From: CAZIWJ01 sp964542855
Lineage (GTDB): Bacteria; Bacteroidota; Bacteroidia; Cytophagales; Cyclobacteriaceae
Reading direction: 5' to 3'
NCBI GenBank assembly: GCA_964542855.1
Contig: CAZIWJ010000007.1
Coordinates: 1-30,927, forward strand
DNA: 30,927 bases
Part shown: positions 24,637 through 30,927 of the stretch, piece by piece
Layout of the letters: each line of letters starts with the position of its first letter
How positions within the stretch are numbered: position 1 is the stretch's first letter
Program-made: the position numbers and the translations under genes
Notes under the pieces: generated by a model
Told to the model about the DNA's origin: nothing
Database searches by the model: none
What the model saw: only the letters and a program-made list of their open reading frames with translations

Positions 24637-25936
24637 TCAATGCGGTTTTAAATGTTTCCAGCGCTCGCTCCCGGGCTGGCTTGTGTTCAACGATGGGGCG
24701 AATATACTCAGAAGAATTATATTCAGGCACCCATTCTTTTACGTATTCCAGGTTTTTATCGAACTTTTCCGTTTGTGAGTAGGGGTTAAACACCCTGAAA
24801 TACGGCTGGGCATCGGTGCCACTTCCTGCGGCCCATTGCCAACCGCCGTTGTTACTGGCCAGCTCGAAGTCCAGCAATTTACGGGCAAAATAAGCTTCAC
24901 CCAGGCGCCAGTCGATTAGTAAATGCTTGGTTAAAAAGCTGGCGGTAATCATGCGTACCCGGTTATGCATATACCCGATTTTATTCAGCTGCCGCATGCC
25001 GGCATCCACTATTGGGTAACCGGTTTGCCCTTCGCACCAGCGCTGAAAGCTTTCCTCATCATCGCGCCAGGGTATTTTGTCGTATTGTGGTTTAAACGCC
25101 CCGTTTACCACGTGCGGGTTGTGCCACAGTACCTGCGAGTAGAAATCGCGCCAGGTGAGTTCATTCAGGTACGAGCCGTTTAATTCCTGCGCCTTTCGGG
25201 CCAGTTTGCGGATACTGAGTGTACCGTGGCGCAGGTGCATACCCAGCCGGGAGGTGCCATTTTTCAGGGCCGGGAAATTCCGGGTTTCATCGTAATGCTT
25301 AATAATCTGCTCCGGGATGTCATCAGAAGGAATGGGTACGCTGCCGGGTTTAAAACCGATATCGGACAGGGTTGGCATGTCGAGCGAACCGGTTTTAAAC
25401 CAGTTTTCGAACTGTAAGCCGGGCGAAAAACTCTCCATGGCGTGGTCTTCAAACTTTTTCATCCACTGCCGCTTGTAGGGAGTAAACACCTTGTAGAAAT
25501 CGCCCGAACCGGTTAAAATTTCGTCTTTCTCAAATACTACATGATCTTTGAACGTGTAAAACGGAATACTTTTTTCCTTTAAAATACCGGTAATCGCTTC
25601 ATCCCTTTCCCGGGCGTAGGGCTCATAGTCGCGGTTGGTGTATACCGCAGCTACATCGTAGGTATTCAGCAACTCCCGGTAAATTTCCACGGGCTTGCCG
25701 TACTTTACCAGCAGCGATGAACCTTTACTTTCCAGTTCCCTTTTCATCTTTGCCAGGGTATCGTGCAGAAAGTTTATCCGGGCATCGTCGCGGTCTTCCA
25801 GGATATCGATAATGTTGGCATCGAAAATAAAAAGCGGCAACACCGGGTGCTCATCTTTCAGGGCGTAGTATAGTCCGACATTATCGTCTAGTCGCAAATC
25901 GCGCCTGAACCAGAACAGGCTAATTTTCTTAGGCAT
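24629..25936 (-). CDS. Deoxyribodipyrimidine photolyase (class I cryptochrome/photolyase family)
   Basis: A 435-residue flavoprotein that would use blue light to split pyrimidine dimers. The N-terminal Rossmann-like antenna domain starts LFWFRRDLRLDDNVGLYYAL. The FAD domain has TSRLGMHLRHGTLSIR (228-243), LTWRDFYSQVLWHNP, TGYPIVDAGMRQLNKIGYMHNRVRMITASFL (305-335) and the FAD/substrate signature ASNNGGWQWAAGSGTDAQPYFRVFNP, of which N362 matches the E. coli Asn378. The three tryptophans of the electron-transfer chain are conserved: W290, W343 and W366 (E. coli 306, 359, 382). Length and motifs resemble E. coli PhrB, so CPD repair is more likely than a signalling cryptochrome. It overlaps the MOSC gene downstream by 8 bp. 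Confidence 0.93.
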   Translation of the reverse strand: MPKKISLFWFRRDLRLDDNVGLYYALKDEHPVLPLFIFDANIIDILEDRDDARINFLHDTLAKMKRELESKGSSLLVKYGKPVEIYRELLNTYDVAAVYTNRDYEPYARERDEAITGILKEKSIPFYTFKDHVVFEKDEILTGSGDFYKVFTPYKRQWMKKFEDHAMESFSPGLQFENWFKTGSLDMPTLSDIGFKPGSVPIPSDDIPEQIIKHYDETRNFPALKNGTSRLGMHLRHGTLSIRKLARKAQELNGSYLNELTWRDFYSQVLWHNPHVVNGAFKPQYDKIPWRDDEESFQRWCEGQTGYPIVDAGMRQLNKIGYMHNRVRMITASFLTKHLLIDWRLGEAYFARKLLDFELASNNGGWQWAAGSGTDAQPYFRVFNPYSQTEKFDKNLEYVKEWVPEYNSSEYIRPIVEHKPARERALETFKTALNG

Positions 25937-26100
25937 ATATACTTATTGTTTTCTTTTACTAGCTTAACCAACAGGGCGGAACATGGTTCCGAAATCCGGC
26001 TAACCATTCCAAACTTCTACGCAAACCGGCTATTCTTCTAGCGCATTTTCCAGCGCCCGGTTATTCGCCCACCTTCGCAATAAATCAAAACAAAAATACT

Positions 26101-26805
26101 ATGACTATCAGTTGGCTAACCCGGGTAATTGTTATGTTTTCTTTCAGCGCAAGTATAGCGCAGTCGTCATTAGAGAATGATATTAACACAGCATTCCTTA
26201 CCAGCATCCAGAACGACACAGATCGTTTAGCAACCCTGGTAAACGACATGGAAGTATCTTCCGATAATATTCGTTACTGGAAGGCTTATGCCCTCTACAA
26301 GGAAACCATCGTTCACTTCGTTTACGAACGCGAAAATGAGGCCGAAACAACCTTAAACCATGCCATTGAGCTACTCCGTAACATTGAGAACAAGAACAGC
26401 GACGAATACGCCCTGTTATCGATAGCTACCGGATTCAGCATTCAATTCAGCCCGATTATGGCCCCGGTTTACGGCAAACAAGCAGAAAATTACGCAAAAG
26501 ATGCGTTGGAAAAAGACGAAAATAACATTCGTGCCCATTATGCCCTTGCCAATACGGATTACTATAAGCCTACTATGTTTGGAGGGGGAAACTACGTAGA
26601 AAAGCACCTGCTGAAAGCCGTTAACCTGCCGGAGCAGTCGGCAAAGTCGGGCCGTGCTGCCACCTGGGGAAAACCTGAAATTTTTAAGCTGCTGGTTCGC
26701 TATTACAACCGCGAAAACCGGCCGGCGGAGGCCAGGCTATACCTGAATAAAGCCCGCAGGCAGTTTCCCGACGACAAACAGCTGATAAGCATGAAAGTGA
26801 AGTAA
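26101..26805 (+). CDS. Secreted TPR-like repeat protein of unknown function
   Basis: A 234-residue protein with a signal peptide (MTISWLTRVIVMFSFSASIAQS) and a helical-repeat body. TPR-like pairs can be seen at about 120-160 (YAKDALEKDENNIRAHYALANTD) and 195-225 (LLVRYYNRENRPAEARLYLNKARRQFPDD). Between them is TMFGGGNYVEKHLLKAV, a Gly-rich turn I have seen in periplasmic TPR proteins. There is no lipobox, so it is probably soluble in the periplasm. It ends 37 bp before the TonB-dependent receptor gene on the same strand and could be the first gene of that operon. I cannot assign a function. Confidence 0.8.
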   Translation: MTISWLTRVIVMFSFSASIAQSSLENDINTAFLTSIQNDTDRLATLVNDMEVSSDNIRYWKAYALYKETIVHFVYERENEAETTLNHAIELLRNIENKNSDEYALLSIATGFSIQFSPIMAPVYGKQAENYAKDALEKDENNIRAHYALANTDYYKPTMFGGGNYVEKHLLKAVNLPEQSAKSGRAATWGKPEIFKLLVRYYNRENRPAEARLYLNKARRQFPDDKQLISMKVK

Positions 26806-26842
26806 TTCACCTTACTAACTAACCCAAATTAAAACTAAACAA

Positions 26843-29050
26843 ATGAAAAAGCTGGTCGTTCCGTACCCTGCCCTTCGTTTGCCCGGCAACCTGAATACAG
26901 ATGTGGAGATATGCAACCTTTTCCGGGTACTTGTTACAATTTTTAACCCGGAGCTGGCCCGCCTACCGGCCCTGGTTTACCTGGTCCTCGTTGCCACTAC
27001 AGGTTACCCCCAAACTACCCTTTCCGGGCGGGTAACCGACAGCAACGACCGGCCGGTTGCCTACGCCAACGTTTACCTCGACAGCCTGTACGATGGTTCG
27101 GCAACAGATTCACTGGGATATTTCACTTTTGTCACCGAAGCCAGTGGAAAGCAGGTGCTGCTGGTTTCGGCAGTGGGCTACCTGCCCCAGCCCAACGAAA
27201 TCGTGGTTAACGGCGAAAAAACAACGTATACCATCCGGTTAAAAGATGCTTCAACTGAACTGGCCCCGTTAACCATTAGTGCCGGAACCTTTGCCGCCAG
27301 CGAACAAAAGGGGCGATCGATGATGCTGAAGCCCCTGGATATTGTGTCGGCCCCCGGGGCCCGGGCCGATGTGTTCCAGGCCTTGCAACAGTTACCAGGC
27401 GTGGCGCAGGTAGCCGATGAAACGGGGTTATTTGTGCGCGGGGGTGAAGCTTACGAAACCCGTACGTTCATCGACGGGCTGCTGGTAGATCAGCCCTTTT
27501 TCAGTGATGTACCCAATATACCGGGTAGGGGCCGTTTCGATCCGTTTGCTTTTTCCGGAACGGTGTTTAGTACCGGCGCATACTCGGCCGAATACGGACA
27601 GGCCCTTTCTTCTGTGCTTACCCTGGAAACCCGCGATATGCCCCGCTACACTTCCAGCAGCGCTACCGTGAATACCGCCGGCGTAAATGTATCGCATACC
27701 CGTAAATGGAACCGTACGGCCCTTATTGGCAGTGCGGGGTACGTAAATTTACGTCCGCTGTACGGCATTAACCAGGTGTTTGTAGACTACCGAAAGCCAC
27801 CGGAAGGCTGGGGGAGCAACCTGGCGTTGAGGCATAAAACCAGTAATGAGGGCATGGTTAAAGGTTCGGTACAGTACCAGCATAACCGGCTTGGACTCAA
27901 TTACCCCGACCTGGATCAACCCGGCGAAACGCTAAATATGGCACTGGTTAACAACTACGTATTATCGCAGGCCAGTTACGAGGTACCGGTAGGTGAAAGC
28001 TGGTTGTTCAATGCAGCGGCGGGATACAGCTACGACCGGAAGGACTTTACACTGGAAGAAAACCGTTTTCCATCAGAGGAACAGCTAGGCCAGGCAAAGG
28101 TAACTTTGCGCGGGGAAATTAATGAGCAAATGAGCCTGAATGCAGGGTCGGAAGTTCAGTATGCCAATCGGTCGTTTGGCTTTAACAACCTGGAACAGCT
28201 GTACACCGATTTGTATTCGGGAACTTACGCAGAATATACCCGACGGTTCGGGGATATCATTACCCTGCGCAGCGGGTTACGGCTGGAATACAGTAACCTG
28301 TTGAATCAGCTCGCACTGAGCTCCCGGTTTTCGCTGGTAGCCCGGTTAGGTAAATACGGGCAGGCCAGCTACGCTTACGGCCGGTTCCGACAGAAACCGC
28401 AACCGGAATACCTGCGGCAGTTCGATCAGCTGGAATTTGAGCAGGCCTTACACCAGGTGGTGAATTATCAGTGGATTAAAGAGCAGTATACTTTACGGGT
28501 AGAAGCTTACCACAAATTATATCAAAACCTGGTGCGGGTTGTTCAGCAGGAGGTCCTGCAAAACGGGGAAGGTTTTGCCCGGGGGGTCGACGTATTCTGG
28601 CGCGATGAAAAGGCATTGAATAATAAGCTGGACTACTGGATTTCCTATTCGCTTATTGATAGTAAGCGATTATACCAGAATTTCCCGGTACGGGCCACAC
28701 CTCGCTTCGTTTCAACGCATACAGCCCAATTCGTTAGCCGTTATTCATTAACCGATGCTATTCAACTGGGTTTGAGTTACGTGTGGGCCAGCGGCCGGCC
28801 ATACAATAACCCGAATTCAGATGTTTTTATGCAAAGCCAAACTCCCGACTTCCATGATATCGGGCTTAATTTGAGCTATAGGGGTAAGCTGTTCGGCGAA
28901 TTTGCCGTGTATTACCTGGCACTGGATAACCCGGCCGGATGGCAGAACATTACCGGGTACGAGTATTCCAGCAACGGTTTGAACCGCAGCCCCCGGACGC
29001 AACCTTTCGGGCGGTCAGTGTTTTTTGGGGTTTTTGTCGCTTTTGAATAG
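26843..29050 (+). CDS. TonB-dependent receptor with carboxypeptidase-like regulatory domain
   Basis: A 735-residue outer-membrane receptor. After an unusually long N-terminal stretch (1-40), a signal-peptide hydrophobic core appears at 41-57 (LPALVYLVLVATTGYPQ). Residues 59-135 are a CarboxypepD_reg-like beta-sandwich (LSGRVTDSNDRPVAYANVYL, DSLGYFTF, LLVSAVGYLPQ). LAPLTISAG (140-148) is in the place of a TonB box. The plug domain holds LQQLPGVAQVADETGLFVRGG and FIDGLLVDQP (181-219). A 22-strand-type barrel follows to the C-terminus, where aromatic-ended strands such as SVFFGVFVAFE close the barrel. It is smaller than SusC proteins and no SusD gene is adjacent, so it is not a classic polysaccharide locus. 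The LytS-like kinase gene starts 8 bp downstream. Confidence 0.9.
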   Translation: MKKLVVPYPALRLPGNLNTDVEICNLFRVLVTIFNPELARLPALVYLVLVATTGYPQTTLSGRVTDSNDRPVAYANVYLDSLYDGSATDSLGYFTFVTEASGKQVLLVSAVGYLPQPNEIVVNGEKTTYTIRLKDASTELAPLTISAGTFAASEQKGRSMMLKPLDIVSAPGARADVFQALQQLPGVAQVADETGLFVRGGEAYETRTFIDGLLVDQPFFSDVPNIPGRGRFDPFAFSGTVFSTGAYSAEYGQALSSVLTLETRDMPRYTSSSATVNTAGVNVSHTRKWNRTALIGSAGYVNLRPLYGINQVFVDYRKPPEGWGSNLALRHKTSNEGMVKGSVQYQHNRLGLNYPDLDQPGETLNMALVNNYVLSQASYEVPVGESWLFNAAAGYSYDRKDFTLEENRFPSEEQLGQAKVTLRGEINEQMSLNAGSEVQYANRSFGFNNLEQLYTDLYSGTYAEYTRRFGDIITLRSGLRLEYSNLLNQLALSSRFSLVARLGKYGQASYAYGRFRQKPQPEYLRQFDQLEFEQALHQVVNYQWIKEQYTLRVEAYHKLYQNLVRVVQQEVLQNGEGFARGVDVFWRDEKALNNKLDYWISYSLIDSKRLYQNFPVRATPRFVSTHTAQFVSRYSLTDAIQLGLSYVWASGRPYNNPNSDVFMQSQTPDFHDIGLNLSYRGKLFGEFAVYYLALDNPAGWQNITGYEYSSNGLNRSPRTQPFGRSVFFGVFVAFE

Positions 29051-29058
29051 ATTTCAAC

Positions 29059-30054
29059 ATGAACCTGAAACCCTGGCAGTGGCATATCTTCCTTTGGACG
29101 GTTTACGTACTTTTCCGTTCCGTGCGCGACCTGGCTTTCTTTCCCGGGTTTCTGGAAAACCTGTTATTGAATATCATGATTTGCCTGGTATTATCGCCTT
29201 TCGTTTACTGGAATTACTACCAGCTTATTCCTAACCTTTTCATCCAACGCAGGCAATACGCTGAATTTACGCTAATTACGCTGGTATGTAGTGTTGCATT
29301 GGGATGGGCTATTAACCGGATCATTTTTCTACTGCTGAATATCGAGTTTTTTCAAACCATACAGAGTTATGCCGTACAGGCCATTGAGTGTTTTACCCTG
29401 GTAATGGTGGTAACCATTATCAGGGTGGTTCGCGATACCCGGCAAAAGGAAGCCCGGTTGCTGAACATGAAAGAAGCCCGGACCAAAAGCGAACTAAGCG
29501 CCCTGCGCGGACAGGTGAACCCACATACCCTGTTTAATGTCATTAATAATGTGTATCACCTTATTCCTTCGCAGCCTAAGAACGCACAAAATATGCTGAT
29601 GCACTTTTCAAACCTGCTCAGCCATCAGCTTTACCTCGGCAACAAGCAGCTGGTTACCCTGAGGGAAGAAATAGCTTATATTAGCGATTACGTTTTCCTG
29701 GAAAAGATTCGGCAGGGCGAAGGCGTTCAGGTAATTTTTAATGCTCCGGAAAACAGCCTTACTCCGGTACCTCCCCTGCTGTTCATACCTTTTGTAGAAA
29801 ACGCGTTCAAGCACGGCTTTGCTTCCGGTTTACCGGAGTACCGGCTAACGGTTTCGCTGGAAGAAGACGATCACTTTATTTATTTTCATTGCGAGAATGA
29901 ATACCAGCAGGTTAACGAACCCAACAAGAAGGGAGGCCTGGGATTGAAAAATATACGTCGGCGGCTGGAACTGCTCTACCCCGATCGGCACGAACTAACC
30001 ATCGAAGACCATGAAAATCGTTTCGATGTAAGGCTTAAGCTTGGTAAATCATGA
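29059..30054 (+). CDS. LytS-type sensor histidine kinase
   Basis: A 331-residue membrane kinase. The N-terminal ~125 residues contain about four transmembrane helices (near 8-25, 35-52, 72-95, 105-125) and no extracellular sensor domain. The cytoplasmic part is a His_kinase (LytS/YehU) module: ELSALRGQVNPHTLFNVINNVY with phospho-acceptor H156; the usual NPHFLFN reads NPHTLFN. The ATP-binding domain has PPLLFIPFVENAFKHG (N-box) and KKGGLGLKNIRRRLELLYPDRH (G-box). It starts 8 bp after the receptor gene, and its end overlaps the regulator gene by 4 bp (ATGA), so the kinase and regulator are a cognate pair. Confidence 0.93.
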   Translation: MNLKPWQWHIFLWTVYVLFRSVRDLAFFPGFLENLLLNIMICLVLSPFVYWNYYQLIPNLFIQRRQYAEFTLITLVCSVALGWAINRIIFLLLNIEFFQTIQSYAVQAIECFTLVMVVTIIRVVRDTRQKEARLLNMKEARTKSELSALRGQVNPHTLFNVINNVYHLIPSQPKNAQNMLMHFSNLLSHQLYLGNKQLVTLREEIAYISDYVFLEKIRQGEGVQVIFNAPENSLTPVPPLLFIPFVENAFKHGFASGLPEYRLTVSLEEDDHFIYFHCENEYQQVNEPNKKGGLGLKNIRRRLELLYPDRHELTIEDHENRFDVRLKLGKS

Positions 30055-30770
30055 GTATATCCTGTATCGTTATTGATGACGAACCCATTGCCCGAAAGGG
30101 GCTGGAAGATTACATCCGCGATATCCCTTCACTGGAATGGAAGGGCAGCTTTCGTACGGCTATGGAAGCCAATACGTTCCTGGCCAACCAGGCGGTTGAA
30201 CTGGTGTTCCTGGACATTAACATGCCCCGACTAAGCGGGATGGACTGGTACAAAACTTTGACCAACCCACCTGAAGTCATTTTCACTACGGCGTACCGGG
30301 AATATGCCCTGGACGGGTTTGAGTTAAATGCCACTGATTACTTACTGAAGCCCATTTCCTTCGATCGGTTTCTGAAAGCGGTGAATAAAGTACAGCAGAA
30401 ACTCCGGGCTTCTCCCGGGTCCGTACCTGATTTAACCACTCCCGACGACTCCTTTTTTATAAAAGAAGAACATAGGCTCATTCGGCTGAACTATCGGGAT
30501 GTACTCTTTATCGAGTCGATTAAAGACTACCTCTTTATCTATACTCCCGAAAAACGGTACGAGGTATTGCTTTCGCTGAAGCAGGTGGCACAGGATTTAC
30601 CGGGCGATCAGTTTTTGCGCGTGCACCGATCGTACGTAGTAGCCCTTAATAAGGTTAACGCACTGGAAGGGAACCAGCTTATTGTACAGGACTACAAAAT
30701 ACCCGTAAGCAAAGCCCACCGGGAGGCCGTACAGGAGAAAATTGTAAAGGGCAGGTTGTGGAAGCGGTAA
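30051..30770 (+). CDS. LytTR-family response regulator
   Basis: A 239-residue DNA-binding response regulator, partner of the upstream kinase. The receiver domain (1-120) has D9/D10/E11 (VIDDEP), phospho-acceptor D55 (LVFLDINMPRLSG), the Thr of VIFTTAY, and the Lys of DYLLKPISF. Residues about 135-237 form a LytTR DNA-binding domain: FFIKEEHRLIRLNYRDVLFIESIKDYLFIYT, then FLRVHRSYVVALNKVNAL and KIPVSKAHREAV, all standard. The start ATG overlaps the kinase stop codon. Its likely targets include its own operon with the receptor, but no binding repeats are evident by eye. Confidence 0.94.
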   Translation: MSISCIVIDDEPIARKGLEDYIRDIPSLEWKGSFRTAMEANTFLANQAVELVFLDINMPRLSGMDWYKTLTNPPEVIFTTAYREYALDGFELNATDYLLKPISFDRFLKAVNKVQQKLRASPGSVPDLTTPDDSFFIKEEHRLIRLNYRDVLFIESIKDYLFIYTPEKRYEVLLSLKQVAQDLPGDQFLRVHRSYVVALNKVNALEGNQLIVQDYKIPVSKAHREAVQEKIVKGRLWKR

Positions 30771-30825
30771 AAAAAGCGCAGATAAAAACCTGCCTCTGGT
30801 GATAAAAAAGTAAATTTAAAAACCC

Positions 30826-30844
30826 GAATAAGTAACCTTTATTC
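30826..30844 (-). terminator. Possible terminator of the partial minus-strand gene
   Basis: GAATAA (30826-30831) and TTATTC (30839-30844) pair around a 7-base loop. On the minus strand the hairpin is followed by GGGTTTTT. The stem is short and AT-rich and overlaps the stop codon of the partial gene. Confidence 0.28.
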
Positions 30845-30927
30845 TGTGGTGCTTTCGGCACTTTGAATTAGGCGGCCGCTAATCTGTAACAGTTCAACTT
30901 CCGAAAGCTTAGTATTGTAGGTAAAAG
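30839..30927 (-). CDS. C-terminal fragment of a minus-strand gene (unidentified, partial)
   Basis: Reading the minus strand from the right edge gives 28 codons (FTYNTKLSEVELLQISGRL, then nine more residues) ending in TAA at 30839-30841. The composition and third-position pattern look like real coding sequence, while the other two frames on that strand hit stops early. The bulk of the gene lies beyond the window, so the function cannot be given. It converges on the LytTR gene with 68 bp between the stops. Confidence 0.5.
   Translation of the reverse strand, partial: FTYNTKLSEVELLQISGRLIQSAESTTE

Overview
The window looks like ordinary core chromosome of a Bacteroidota bacterium, most likely of the Cytophagales or a close relative. 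The grounds are a PorX-type response regulator with a PglZ domain, S41 and S74 proteins of Bacteroidota type, a TonB-dependent receptor with a carboxypeptidase-like N-terminal domain, LytS/LytTR regulators, moderate G+C, no clear Shine-Dalgarno sequences, and several TAnnTTTG-like -7 promoter elements. I see no phage, insertion sequence, CRISPR array, tRNA or rRNA.

Layout. Positions 1-2181 (minus) hold an HD-domain phosphohydrolase followed by lpxD, which runs off the left edge. Positions 2273-5476 (plus) are a compact operon: porX, tsaE and an alanine dehydrogenase-like gene. polA (minus) converges on it with overlapping stop codons. Upstream of polA lies an S41 protease lipoprotein, divergent from an OPT-family transporter that ends at a strong terminator. 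Next come an S74 chaperone-domain protein and menD (both minus), with a LolC/E-type permease divergent from menD. Positions 15.8-20 kb carry a polyprenol-phosphate mannose synthase, a GmhB-like HAD phosphatase without the usual zinc cysteines, an unknown 172-residue protein, and the pair cysQ-manC. A small PspC protein, dxs and scpA follow. At 23.9-25.9 kb a photolyase and a MOSC-domain protein overlap on the minus strand. The right end (26.1-30.8 kb, plus) is a tight run of a TPR protein, a TonB-dependent receptor, a LytS-type kinase and a LytTR regulator. The last bases contain the end of a convergent gene.

How the genes connect. ManC would make GDP-mannose and the GT2 enzyme would move mannose to a polyprenyl phosphate carrier, which fits protein or glycan mannosylation. 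LpxD serves lipid A, MenD menaquinone and Dxs isoprenoid precursors. PorX links the window to type IX secretion control. The receptor with its kinase and regulator could be a self-contained sensing and uptake unit.

I found no convincing wholly new system. The best leads are the alanine dehydrogenase homologue with Gln in place of the catalytic His, the zinc-less GmhB-like enzyme, the receptor/two-component operon, the passenger-less S74 protein, and two perfect inverted repeats in divergent promoter regions.
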